Shown: positions 8,874 to 16,463 of the stretch, piece by piece
How positions within the stretch are numbered: position 1 is the first letter of the stretch
Layout: each line of letters opens with the position of its first letter
Assembly (NCBI RefSeq): GCF_038002765.1
Contig: NZ_JBBODE010000001.1
Location: 744,001-808,000 of the forward strand
Origin: Peribacillus sp. FSL H8-0477
GTDB lineage: Bacteria > Bacillota > Bacilli > Bacillales > DSM-1321
Length of the DNA: 64,000 nt
Direction of reading: 5' to 3'
The notes under the pieces: generated by a model
Database searches by the model: none
What the model was told of the DNA's origin: nothing
What the model saw: only the letters and a program-made list of their open reading frames with translations
Translations under genes and position numbers: made by a program

Positions 8874-8880
8874 GAAAGCT

Positions 8881-9858
8881 TTATTTGATAGATTTTAAGT
8901 AGTTCTGCGCATGCTGCTGGAACTCCGCATATTTAATGATTTCATTTGTGTAGGGTTGTTTCTCGAGTACATGATAACTGCTGTCTTTCTTGATGTCGAC
9001 AGATGCCTGATAGATATAGCTGCCATTTCCAATGAGATCAATCCACGTTTTTGATTGATTATTATGAACAACACATTGTACTTTTCCACCATTATTGTAA
9101 ACGGAGATTGGCGTTTCAGATTGATTAAGACCCAGCTCACAGGTTACAAGACTTGAGGCGGACATGGCGGTACCACAGGCATTGGTAAAGCCTACACCTC
9201 GTTCGTAGGTCCGTACAAAAATTTCGCCTGCTTTCAGCTGTTTAACAAAACTCATGTTGACACCATCTGGGAATAAATCATTTGGGCCGTTTACCTGTGA
9301 GGCCAGTTCCTCCTGCAGGTTAGAGTCTATTTCACTCCAGTCAACAAGTGCGATCGCATGTGGATTAGGGACTGCTAACGCGGTGAACGCTATCGTCTCT
9401 GACAACGTTGGAAGTGTTTCATTCCGTAATGTATCTTTATCAATAGAAAGCGGCAAATCTGACGCTTTAAAGCTGATTGGTGAAATTTCCACACTGAACG
9501 TCGGTATACCTTCATAGATATCAGCTGTTTTTGCTGCAGCTAGGTTCGCTTTCATTGTTTCGATAACCATCTGTTCAATGTTTAATTTCTCATAAACAAA
9601 TCTAGCCACACAGCGAAGTCCGTTACCGCACATGGAGGCTTCTGTGCCGTCTGAATTGAAAACTCTCATTCTTGCATCAGCTGTATCACTTTTCATGACA
9701 AACAGGATTCCATCTGCTCCAAGTTCTCCATCACGTTTACATAATGTTAATGCAAGCTCGCTTCTTTCTGTTTCTGAGAAAGAAAGATCAGTCGTTAATT
9801 CATCAATTAAAAGAAAATCATTGCTCGAACCATGGCATTTGAGAATGTCGAGTAACAT
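8881..9858 (-). CDS. dapF: diaminopimelate epimerase
   Basis: Converts LL- to meso-diaminopimelate for lysine and peptidoglycan synthesis. Both catalytic cysteines are present: C77 in MCGNGLRC and C228 in GFTNACGTAMS, with the substrate-binding GSSNDF at 10-15 and VPNPHAI near 163-169. At 325 residues it is about 40 longer than the usual 275-285; the extra C-terminal part (after about residue 282) follows the expected last strand. ATG at 9858 has AAAGGAAGTG upstream. Divergent from the small gene at 9941 and followed by a strong terminator. Confidence 0.95.
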   Translation of the reverse strand: MLLDILKCHGSSNDFLLIDELTTDLSFSETERSELALTLCKRDGELGADGILFVMKSDTADARMRVFNSDGTEASMCGNGLRCVARFVYEKLNIEQMVIETMKANLAAAKTADIYEGIPTFSVEISPISFKASDLPLSIDKDTLRNETLPTLSETIAFTALAVPNPHAIALVDWSEIDSNLQEELASQVNGPNDLFPDGVNMSFVKQLKAGEIFVRTYERGVGFTNACGTAMSASSLVTCELGLNQSETPISVYNNGGKVQCVVHNNQSKTWIDLIGNGSYIYQASVDIKKDSSYHVLEKQPYTNEIIKYAEFQQHAQNYLKSIK

Positions 9859-9940
9859 CGCTGCACTTCCTTTACGAATAATATAAACAATTGTGATAAT
9901 ATATTGGTATCATAGCATTTCAGAAAAGGAAGTGCCACAA

Positions 9941-10234
9941 TTGAAAGTGAAATCCGCCTTCAAAAAATATACTTGCTGGTTTGAGTTTTTTATTAATCCT
10001 GATGAACTTTTTCCTGAAATATTCCCTGGGACTAAAAGTGTGGACGTTCGTGCAGCCATTTTATCCGAGCAGCAAGTTGTGTTATGGTCAGGTGTTGTGT
10101 CTGTTAAAGTTAATGAATTTGGTATCTTCCCAGAACCAAAACAAGCACGTGAGCTTCCTGTACCAGATACGATTAAGAAAATGTTTCTACTCGAACTCAG
10201 ACGCTATATTAAACCACAAAAGGCGTTTTTATAA
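9941..10234 (+). CDS. conserved small protein, unknown (97 aa)
   Basis: 97 residues starting at TTG 9941, chosen because AAAGGAAGTG sits 6 bases upstream. An upstream ATG at 9893 in the same frame has no ribosome site and would fall in the promoter region shared with dapF. The protein begins LKVKSAFKKYTCWFEF, is mixed alpha/beta without membrane helices or Cys motifs, and ends in a basic segment (LRRYIKPQKAFL). I do not recognise the family. It is divergent from dapF and ends at a bidirectional terminator. Confidence 0.65.
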   Translation: MKVKSAFKKYTCWFEFFINPDELFPEIFPGTKSVDVRAAILSEQQVVLWSGVVSVKVNEFGIFPEPKQARELPVPDTIKKMFLLELRRYIKPQKAFL

Positions 10235-10235
10235 A

Positions 10236-10276
10236 GAAAGGAGCATTCAACAGTTTCCTGCTGAATGCTCCTTTTT
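10236..10276. terminator. bidirectional intrinsic terminator
   Basis: AAAGGAGCATTCA pairs with TGAATGCTCCTTT around a 12-base loop, with T-runs on both sides. It separates the small plus-strand gene from the convergent purine permease. Confidence 0.85.
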
Positions 10277-10280
10277 CTAT

Positions 10281-11585
10281 TTACGAGATAAAACTAAAAG
10301 AAAGATAGGCCAAGAAGAGTAGTCCAATTACGTACATTGGGACACTGACCTGTTTTCCTTTACCAAGTACTATTTGTATAAATGGATAGAGAATAAACCC
10401 AAAAGCCATACCGTCTGCAATGCTGTATGTCAATGGAATCATCGCGATGGTCATTAATGCAGGAATGCTCTCTGAAAGATCACTAAGATTCAAGTTCCGG
10501 AGATTTCCGAGCATTAAAAGACCGATCATAATGAGAATAGGTGCTATGGCACTATCAGGAATAATCTGAATGATTGGAAGCAAGAAAATGGAGAGTCCGA
10601 ATAACACCCCAGTTACTACAGCCGTTAAGCCTGTTCTTCCACCTGAAGCGATGCCGGCAGCTGTCTCAACAGTCGCAACCGTCGGACTGGAGCCGAATAG
10701 CCCTGAAAGCATCGTTGAAATACTGGTTGCCTGTAAGGATTTCCGGTATTTGTCCGGACGATTTATGCTTGAAACATGGCCGTGTACTAGTCCGATATTT
10801 TCAAACACTAGTACCATGGTCATCGCAAAAACAGCCATCCAAAAATTCAACTGATTGATATCAGCAAATGAGAAGGCAGCGAAAACGCCCGCGTACGATC
10901 CCATATCGACCCGGCTAAAAGTGATTTCTGATACATCCAGTGTACCGAAGCAAAATGCAAGAAACGTTCCTCCAACAATCGTCAGTAAGAAGTTCCCTGG
11001 GACATTTTTCAGAAATAAGCCAATTGCCAAAAGAAGAGTCAAGACCATCACCAGCACTTCAGGATCATTTAAGTGACCCATCGCTAAAATCGAGCTGGAA
11101 CCGCTGACGACTAGACCGCCTTTTTCAAGACCTAATAGAAGTAAAAATAGTCCAAGACCAATGGATATCGCTTCTTTTAGTGAATCCGGAATGGCCTCAT
11201 TAATAATTCGGGCAAATGGAGTAAAAGCAATAACCACAAAGATAGCTCCTGAAAGGAACACAGCTCCTAAAGCTGATTGCCAAGTTAGCCCCATCGTTTG
11301 TACCATCGTATAAGCAAATAGAGCATTAACGCCCATTCCTGGTACAAGAATAATCGGCATGTTTGCCCAAAATCCCATTAGAAGACAACTTGCTGCTGAC
11401 AATAAAACTGTCGCTGTGACTGCTGCTTCGAGCGGAATACCTGCTTCTGCAAGAATCATTGCATTCACAATCATGATGTACACAATCGTGAAATAACTAA
11501 CTGTACCGGCGAGAACTTCACGTTTCGTTTTCGTCTGGTTTTCAGTCAGCTTAAAGGTCTTCTCTAAAAATCTGTTCTGTTTCAT
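10281..11585 (-). CDS. NCS2-family purine permease (AzgA/PbuG/PbuO-like)
   Basis: 434 residues, 12 or more membrane segments. Signature regions of the AzgA branch of NCS2 transporters are present: YFTIVYIMIVNAMILAEAG, VPGMGVNALFAYT, SIGLGLFLLLLGL and SSPTVATVETAAG with GGRTGLTAV. These proteins import hypoxanthine/guanine/adenine or related purines by proton symport; which purine cannot be told. ATG follows AAAGGAA. No purine riboswitch was seen upstream; a plausible sigmaA promoter is present instead. Confidence 0.88.
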   Translation of the reverse strand: MKQNRFLEKTFKLTENQTKTKREVLAGTVSYFTIVYIMIVNAMILAEAGIPLEAAVTATVLLSAASCLLMGFWANMPIILVPGMGVNALFAYTMVQTMGLTWQSALGAVFLSGAIFVVIAFTPFARIINEAIPDSLKEAISIGLGLFLLLLGLEKGGLVVSGSSSILAMGHLNDPEVLVMVLTLLLAIGLFLKNVPGNFLLTIVGGTFLAFCFGTLDVSEITFSRVDMGSYAGVFAAFSFADINQLNFWMAVFAMTMVLVFENIGLVHGHVSSINRPDKYRKSLQATSISTMLSGLFGSSPTVATVETAAGIASGGRTGLTAVVTGVLFGLSIFLLPIIQIIPDSAIAPILIMIGLLMLGNLRNLNLSDLSESIPALMTIAMIPLTYSIADGMAFGFILYPFIQIVLGKGKQVSVPMYVIGLLFLAYLSFSFIS

Positions 11586-11651
11586 AGTAGTTCCTTTTTA
11601 CTAGTATCCCTCGCCCGCCCGTTTGTTATATGTGACAAACTACACTCTGTG

Positions 11652-11679
11652 ATTTTACCAGAAAATCTGAACTAATCAA
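11652..11679 (-). promoter_or_regulatory. possible sigmaA promoter of the purine permease
   Basis: On the minus strand TTGATT and TAAAAT are separated by 16 bases, about 65 bases upstream of the permease ATG. Fit to consensus is moderate. Confidence 0.4.
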
Positions 11680-11716
11680 CTATCTTTTCTAAGATTTATA
11701 CAATTTAGACAGATAT

Positions 11717-11742
11717 AGGCTGCCAAATATTTTTGGCAGCCT
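11717..11742. terminator. hairpin after carbonic anhydrase gene
   Basis: AGGCTGCCAAA and TTTGGCAGCCT form a perfect 11-bp stem 18 bases beyond the stop codon of the minus-strand gene. No strong U-run follows, so terminator strength is uncertain. Confidence 0.5.
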
Positions 11743-11759
11743 GGTTGGTTCTATACAAT

Positions 11760-12341
11760 TTATTTTTGTGTCAGCTCATATCCATCAACGATGACATCTA
11801 ATTTTCCTGTATCAGGTGCAACTACCAGCCCATGAATGGGAATTTCCTTAGGAACAAGTGGATGGTTTCTAATCACACTCACACTATTTTTGATACTCTC
11901 TGAAACATCATCGAACCCTCTTAAAAAGTTGCGTAAATGAATACCCGAATGCTCAATTGTTTCAATTGTTTGTTCAGAAATTCCACGATCAGTCATCTTA
12001 CTGATGATGGAATCCACATTTACGGATGACATGCCGCAATCATGATGACCAATAACAAAAATCTCATCTGCATGTAACTCATAAATAGCCACAAGTATAC
12101 TACGCATCGCACTGCCAAATGGATGTGACACAATAGCACCAGCAGTTTTAAGGAATTTTACATCGCCATTTCTAATATTCATAGATTTAGGAAGCAGTTC
12201 AACCAGCCGTGTATCCATACAGCTTAGCACCAGCATCCGTTTATCTGGGAACTTATCTGTTTCATACTTCACGTATTCTTCGTCATTGACAAACTTTTTA
12301 TTAAAGTCAACAATTTCATGTAACAATGTCATCTTACTCAC
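11760..12341 (-). CDS. beta-class carbonic anhydrase (YtiB-like)
   Basis: 193 residues. Zinc ligands of beta-carbonic anhydrases are visible: C41 with D43 and R45 in SCMDTR, then H99 and C102 in GHHDCGM. The enzyme interconverts CO2 and bicarbonate in the cytoplasm. Length and sequence match the small Bacillus YtiB-type group. The frame opens with GTG at 12341 (weak ribosome site); an ATG three codons later (12332) is an alternative with GGTGAG just upstream. Single-gene unit flanked by a hairpin. Confidence 0.9.
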   Translation of the reverse strand: MSKMTLLHEIVDFNKKFVNDEEYVKYETDKFPDKRMLVLSCMDTRLVELLPKSMNIRNGDVKFLKTAGAIVSHPFGSAMRSILVAIYELHADEIFVIGHHDCGMSSVNVDSIISKMTDRGISEQTIETIEHSGIHLRNFLRGFDDVSESIKNSVSVIRNHPLVPKEIPIHGLVVAPDTGKLDVIVDGYELTQK

Positions 12342-12425
12342 CAGTCTTTCTATGTATTTTTTATTTAGTAAACATTATACTAATATTTAATTAATATTGT
12401 TCACATTTTGCTCAAAAATAAGTCT

Positions 12426-13226
12426 TTAGTTGGACCGGTGATTATAAACAGATGCCACATACCCGAGTACCACTATTTTATCATTGTTCTGCGCTGAAGA
12501 ATGAAAGGTAAGAATAGGTGTGTTTAATTCTTTAAAAATCGCGCTCCATTCTCTTGGCATCCAGCCTTTTTGAAAAGTAACAATGTTAACGCCTGTCTGA
12601 TTTTTTATTTCGAAATTTGAAAAGAACTTATTAGGATTGACAGTCATCCACTCACTTCCATTTTGCCCACTTATCTCACCTTTAAATGAAAACAAAGCTT
12701 CTTTATATGTTTGCCGAAAGGTTCCTATCGCTTCACCATTTACGATCATCGTTACACCCTGTTTGATTCCTCCCCTTAGGTTATATTCAGCCAACATTTC
12801 CCCATCCGCTCCATAAAGCCCATACTTTTTCGGTAAAATAATAGAAAGGGCGCTGGGAATTAGCCATAAATACCATTTCATGTTCTGATCGCGAACTTCT
12901 CCTACCAGATTGCCATTTGGCGCGAAAAGCAGCATTCGTAACGTTGGAGCTGGTAGAAAGGTTACAAGCAGGTTTTCTTCTTTAAATAAATCACTATTTT
13001 TTTGAAAAATCATTTCTGGAAAATTAATCAGCCGATTTTCATAAACTCGATAGCCAATGAAGTGAAAGATAGAAAGCAAAATAAAAGGTCCAGTAATGAA
13101 AAACACATTTGTATCGAGTACTTTCATGACCTTTAAAAGAAAAAAAAGAAAGGCTAGGCCTGTACAAGTCCAAGCTGCATAGAAACACATTTTAGCGATT
13201 TGATTATAGTAGGTTCGAATATCCAT
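12426..13226 (-). CDS. membrane-anchored tubby C-terminal-like (LURP1/YxjI-type) protein, tentative
   Basis: 266 residues with two N-terminal membrane helices (about 12-32 and 38-60), another hydrophobic stretch near 119-131, and an otherwise beta-rich region of short strands (PNGNLVGEVRDQ, LYGADGEMLAEYNL, VNGEAIGTFRQTY). This resembles the tubby/LURP-one beta-barrel of Bacillus YxjI-like proteins. No catalytic motif is visible and the role is unknown. ATG follows AAAGGGAG. The family call rests on pattern only; a novel membrane protein remains possible. Confidence 0.55.
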   Translation of the reverse strand: MDIRTYYNQIAKMCFYAAWTCTGLAFLFFLLKVMKVLDTNVFFITGPFILLSIFHFIGYRVYENRLINFPEMIFQKNSDLFKEENLLVTFLPAPTLRMLLFAPNGNLVGEVRDQNMKWYLWLIPSALSIILPKKYGLYGADGEMLAEYNLRGGIKQGVTMIVNGEAIGTFRQTYKEALFSFKGEISGQNGSEWMTVNPNKFFSNFEIKNQTGVNIVTFQKGWMPREWSAIFKELNTPILTFHSSAQNNDKIVVLGYVASVYNHRSN

Positions 13227-13361
13227 AGCAAACTCCCTTTGGACGTGTTTTTTCCTAAATGGATTACTCTATTAAAACTACTATATTCCTATAAGCACAA
13301 AGATAGAAGTATTTACTGTTTATTCGGACATTTTACCTAACAAGGTTCAACTGGGCAACTT

Positions 13362-13919
13362 TCAATCTGGTTGCTTAATTTCTTTAATTTCAACATTATT
13401 TTCCTTTGCCTGGGTAAGGATAGCACGTCGAATGCTCTTAATATAACCGTTCTCATTAACCTGTATTTGGTTTTTGTCATCAAAGGTAATCACGTACGCT
13501 CCAGTCTTTTTTTCTGTTTCTAGTGAATACGTTAATTCTTGTATATCGCTCCACTCATAACGATGCGTATCGTTTGAGAAAACCGTTTTATAGACAATCC
13601 CAGTTGTAGAAAATGACTGAAAGGTTTGTGAAGCACTATAGAACAGCCATAGACCAACACAGACACATATAAAACTAGCAGTTTTAGACCAATTGCTTCT
13701 GTCAAACCAAAATAGGAGAAATAAAGACATAACCAGCAGAAGAAAACCTGCTCCACACACAAAGTAGTTAACACGAGTTGCGACTGTCACCCAGGTATCT
13801 GTGGATTCTTGGAAGAGGTTGATCAAGGTCTGAGGAAGAATAAAAAGCAAAATAGGAGAAATAAACAGCAGGCCGACCGATAGAGCTAAGTAAATATGTC
13901 TCGGTTCTTCATTATACAT
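13362..13919 (-). CDS. membrane protein with C-terminal PH-like domain, unknown
   Basis: 185 residues. Helices at about 10-30, 48-68 and 80-97 are followed by a soluble beta-rich tail (VYKTVFSNDTHRYEWSDIQEL, YVITFDDKNQIQVNENGYI), a layout common to Bacillus membrane proteins with a PH-like domain. No family can be named with confidence. ATG follows GAGGGG. Sits between two other small membrane-protein genes on the same strand, each with its own spacing of more than 60 bases. Confidence 0.65.
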   Translation of the reverse strand: MYNEEPRHIYLALSVGLLFISPILLFILPQTLINLFQESTDTWVTVATRVNYFVCGAGFLLLVMSLFLLFWFDRSNWSKTASFICVCVGLWLFYSASQTFQSFSTTGIVYKTVFSNDTHRYEWSDIQELTYSLETEKKTGAYVITFDDKNQIQVNENGYIKSIRRAILTQAKENNVEIKEIKQPD

Positions 13920-13950
13920 CTTACCCCTCTTTTCTCAATTATTGGAGAGA

Positions 13951-13979
13951 AAAAAATGTCCGCAACTAGCCGGACATTT
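13951..13979 (-). terminator. intrinsic terminator of DUF4870 gene
   Basis: AAATGTCCG pairs with CGGACATTT, and on the minus strand a seven-U run follows, directly after the stop codon at 13985. Confidence 0.85.
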
Positions 13980-13984
13980 GAATT

Positions 13985-14305
13985 TTATAGAATTCGGAAA
14001 ATAAATGGGATTCGATACTCCGTTCCCTCGTATGCTTTAACTGCGGCAATAATCGTGAAAACGATTTGAGCAATACATACGATAGGCAGCAAAATAAAAC
14101 CAACTAAGAACAATAGTGACACCCCTGCCACTACACCATAAATCACATAGGAAATTAAGAAATTTAAATACTCTCTCCCATAATAATCTACATACTTTGA
14201 AGAATCCTTTTTTAACAGCCAGATAATTAACGGTCCTATAAAAGCAGTAAAAAAACTGGATACATAAATCAACATAGACAAAACCCGTTCGTCGTTACTA
14301 GGCAT
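13985..14305 (-). CDS. DUF4870 (Tic20-like) small membrane protein
   Basis: 106 residues from the ATG at 14305, chosen over the longer frame (to 14410) because AAGGAGGCGG lies 6-8 bases upstream of it. Three or four helices with the DUF4870 pattern: NDERVLSMLIY, FIGPLIIWLLKKDSSKYVDYYGREYLNF, and the C-terminal VKAYEGTEYRIPF. Function of the family is unknown. It is divergent from uppP and followed by a terminator. Confidence 0.85.
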   Translation of the reverse strand: MPSNDERVLSMLIYVSSFFTAFIGPLIIWLLKKDSSKYVDYYGREYLNFLISYVIYGVVAGVSLLFLVGFILLPIVCIAQIVFTIIAAVKAYEGTEYRIPFIFRIL

Positions 14306-14452
14306 AAACTCCGCCTCCTTTTTAGCTAGTATAACTATTATACGATACATAGTCCTTAAGGTTTCAAAAAACATAAAAATAATGTATGTTCCTCTTTCAC
14401 CAGCATACATTTGAAAACATGGTCAAGCTATTTAGATCGGAGATGAATTCTC

Positions 14453-15235
14453 ATGTTAACTGAATTACAGGCATTTATACTTGGAGTGATTCAAGGATTA
14501 ACAGAATTTTTGCCTATATCAAGCACAGGTCATCTATATCTTGGCAGGCATTTATTCCATCTCGATGAAGCAGGAATATTTCTTGATACCATGCTGCATA
14601 TAGGAACACTGATTGCACTGGTTGTCGTTTATAAAGCTGAACTTGTTAAGATCTTGAAAAATCCTTTTTCAAAATTAACACTTTTGCTCATTGCCGGAAC
14701 GATTCCTGCAGTCATCGCTGGCCTATTATTAAGTGATTGGTTTGACGATCTTTCAAAAAGCGGAGTAACAATCGGCTGGGAATTTCTAGCTACAGGATTC
14801 ATACTTTGGTTCGCTGATCAAGCTGGTTCTGGAAAAAAGTCTCTTGAAGAGATCTCTGTCAAAGATGCATTAATCATTGGGAGTTTTCAAGCAGCAGCAA
14901 TCATGCCTGCATTATCCCGATCGGGGCTGACCATTGCTGCAGGTTTATTTTGTAAACTCGATCGTGCCACAGCTGCTTATTTTTCTTTTCTATTATCTAT
15001 TCCAGCTATTTCAGGGGGAATTATTTTTCAACTTAAACCGGTTCTAACCGGCGGTGCTGAAACTCTTCCCTTTTCATCGATGCTGATTGCTACTCTTGCA
15101 TCTGCCATCTTTGGCTATATTGCAGTAGTGTGGATGATTAACTATTTAAAAAGCCGCTCCCTGAAAGTTTTTTCTTTCTATGTTTGGGGACTGGGCAGCT
15201 TAGTTCTCATCCTCCAATTTACCGGAGTCTTTTAA
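14453..15235 (+). CDS. uppP: undecaprenyl-diphosphate phosphatase (UppP/BacA)
   Basis: 260-residue membrane enzyme that dephosphorylates undecaprenyl diphosphate so that the lipid carrier of cell-wall synthesis can be reused; it also affects bacitracin tolerance. Both family signatures are present: the Glu-rich loop QGLTEFLPISSTGH (14-27) and SRSG (155-158) with following GLTIAAG. About eight helices and length are typical. ATG follows GGAG. Bacillus genomes often hold more than one copy, so this may be a paralogue. Confidence 0.94.
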   Translation: MLTELQAFILGVIQGLTEFLPISSTGHLYLGRHLFHLDEAGIFLDTMLHIGTLIALVVVYKAELVKILKNPFSKLTLLLIAGTIPAVIAGLLLSDWFDDLSKSGVTIGWEFLATGFILWFADQAGSGKKSLEEISVKDALIIGSFQAAAIMPALSRSGLTIAAGLFCKLDRATAAYFSFLLSIPAISGGIIFQLKPVLTGGAETLPFSSMLIATLASAIFGYIAVVWMINYLKSRSLKVFSFYVWGLGSLVLILQFTGVF

Positions 15236-15244
15236 CGAGTTCAC

Positions 15245-15292
15245 TCTTGTCTCTAATCATTTTTTTTCGACTATTTTCGAGATTAGACAAGA
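15245..15292 (+). terminator. imperfect hairpin downstream of uppP
   Basis: TCTTGTCTCTAATC pairs with GATTAGACAAGA (12 bp, 2-base bulge) around a T-rich 22-base loop, 10 bases after the uppP stop. No clear U-run follows, so termination is only possible. Confidence 0.4.
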
Positions 15293-15626
15293 CGCTGTTT
15301 CTGACTGGTATGCCTGACTTTCCCGTACCTTTTACCCATATTTTTTCATGAAAGAAATAGAAATAAAAAAAAGTAGAAAAATGACGAAAAAATAATTAAA
15401 AAAACTATTTCCATTTTGGTTTTTTTTTAGTATTATACCTTCGTAAGGATATTTTATTTTGTTAATATTGCTTAAAAATAAAATAGGGAAGGCAAATGGT
15501 GCGCCACCGGTTTCCGGTTCTAGTGGGTTCGATTCCCACCCCGAAATTTTTTGATGCAAGACTAAAAAATTTCGAGGGTGGGCAGAGTTTACACACTACA
15601 ACTGCCCTCAAAGCGGAGGGACGGAA
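15293..15626. other. AT-rich gene-free stretch with tRNA-like hairpin
   Basis: About 330 bases without a gene. It is AT-rich to 15480, followed by a GC-rich tRNA-like segment and a long inverted repeat (15495-15582). A 75-codon minus frame through it has no ribosome site and looks like a by-product of the structured segment. Confidence 0.6.
15523..15582. ncRNA. tRNA T-arm-like element overlapping a long hairpin
   Basis: GTGGG-TTCGATT-CCCAC (15523-15539) is a perfect T-arm with a seven-base loop. Its 3' half and following bases (15535-15552) also pair with 15564-15582 to make an 18-bp stem with one extra A. No matching 5' acceptor strand or anticodon arm was found, so it is not an intact tRNA. 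Could be a tRNA remnant, a leader structure of the acetyltransferase gene, or an unknown RNA. Confidence 0.35.
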
Positions 15627-16181
15627 ATGTTAAAAAAGAGAGATTTTACCGATTGTTATCCTCTTTATGAGCTAATGACGCATCCAGATGTCTTCCCTTT
15701 CGTGCGCCAAAAAGTCCAATCATATGAAGAATATGTATTTGTTACTAAGACAACGCTCGAAGAAGAAGACCAAGGAAAACTAATTTCACGTACAATTACT
15801 GATGAATGGGATATGCCGATTGGGACTATATCATTGTTTGATATCGAAGACAATGCTGGTTTCCTTGGGACCTGGCTTGGAAAGCCATACCATGGTAAAG
15901 GCTATAATTCAATTGCTAAGGAAGCCTTTTTTAATGAATTGTTTTTTGATTTAGGCATTGAAACCGTCTATATGAGGATCCGCAAAACCAATTTACGGTC
16001 TTTGCATGCAGCTGAAAAATTGCCTTATGCTGTTCAAGCTAATGAATCAAGAAGATATATCTACGACCAGCTGAACGAAAAGGAAGAAATCTACGACTTA
16101 TACGAAATTTCCAAAGATTTATATACCTTATATCTGCTTCGTAAGGATGATGAAGCAGGAGAACAGCTTCTTGAAGCCTAA
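15627..16181 (+). CDS. GNAT family N-acetyltransferase
   Basis: 184 residues with a GNAT fold: MLKKRDFTDCYPLYELMTHP at the start, IGTISLFDIEDNAGFLGTWLGKPYHGKGYNSIAKEA with the acetyl-CoA pyrophosphate loop (HGKGYN), and YMRIRKTNLRSLHAAEKL. A C-terminal tail of about 40 charged residues follows. Substrate not predictable. ATG has GGAGGG six bases upstream, 45 bases after the hairpin at 15582. Monocistronic, ended by a clear terminator. Confidence 0.82.
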   Translation: MLKKRDFTDCYPLYELMTHPDVFPFVRQKVQSYEEYVFVTKTTLEEEDQGKLISRTITDEWDMPIGTISLFDIEDNAGFLGTWLGKPYHGKGYNSIAKEAFFNELFFDLGIETVYMRIRKTNLRSLHAAEKLPYAVQANESRRYIYDQLNEKEEIYDLYEISKDLYTLYLLRKDDEAGEQLLEA

Positions 16182-16184
16182 TGT

Positions 16185-16210
16185 GGACCGTATTCATACG
16201 GTCCCTTTTT
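16185..16210 (+). terminator. intrinsic terminator of acetyltransferase gene
   Basis: GGACCGTA-TTCA-TACGGTCC followed by CTTTTT, four bases after the stop. Confidence 0.9.
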
Positions 16211-16225
16211 ATTATGTTCAAAACT

Positions 16226-16252
16226 AAAGGCAGCCCATTATGGGCTGCCTTT
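16226..16252 (-). terminator. terminator overlapping the stop of the DUF2639 gene
   Basis: AAAGGCAGCCCA-TTA-TGGGCTGCCTTT, perfect 12-bp stem. The TAA stop of the minus-strand gene lies in the loop and stem edge. Confidence 0.75.
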
Positions 16253-16387
16253 GAAGTGATCAAAGTATATTTTTCGAATTACATGTGTTCGATATAACTC
16301 AAGCTTCTTCCGCTCAATTGGGTGTTTCGTTATCCCAATCGTCTTTAACTGCTGGATAAACCAGCCCTTTGAATACGTATGCGCCAC
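16238..16387 (-). CDS. DUF2639 small protein (YflJ-like)
   Basis: 49 residues: starts MAHTYSKGWFIQQLK and continues with TKHPIERKKLELYRTHVIR. The SKGW, KHPIE-RKLELY-T-V-R pattern is that of the short Bacillus DUF2639 proteins. GTG start at 16387 directly follows an in-frame TAG, with AAGGTGG eight bases upstream, so no longer form is possible. Function unknown; the family is confined to Bacillaceae as far as I know. Stop codon is buried in the terminator hairpin. Lies 76 bases downstream of the murG stop on the same strand. Confidence 0.8.
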   Translation of the reverse strand: MAHTYSKGWFIQQLKTIGITKHPIERKKLELYRTHVIRKIYFDHFKGSP

Positions 16388-16463
16388 CTACTCCGCCACC
16401 TTTTTATATTGATTCCTTCAATATATGCGGTTAAAGCCGGGAGAATGATGCGGTAGACTGGGT

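Larger units (their letters stand above)
8067..8880. other. gene-free block with repeats between YiaA-like gene and dapF
   Basis: About 800 bases with no convincing gene. It holds the upstream region of the YiaA-like gene, a 21-bp phased array (8254-8367), a 175-bp direct duplication (8368-8542 and 8564-8738) and the dapF terminator. Short open frames on the minus strand here encode a low-complexity SAQ-type heptad and have no ribosome site. Confidence 0.75.

Noticed and set aside
11586-11700. Purine riboswitch upstream of the purine permease
   Set aside because: No conserved aptamer core or paired helices were found; only a plausible promoter.
15332-15559. Minus-strand 75-codon frame over the tRNA-like element
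   Set aside because: No ribosome site; the peptide reflects the structured DNA segment and AT-rich filler.
15540-15600. T-box antiterminator before the acetyltransferase gene
   Set aside because: AGGGTGG is present, but the following ACCGCG part and specifier stem are missing.
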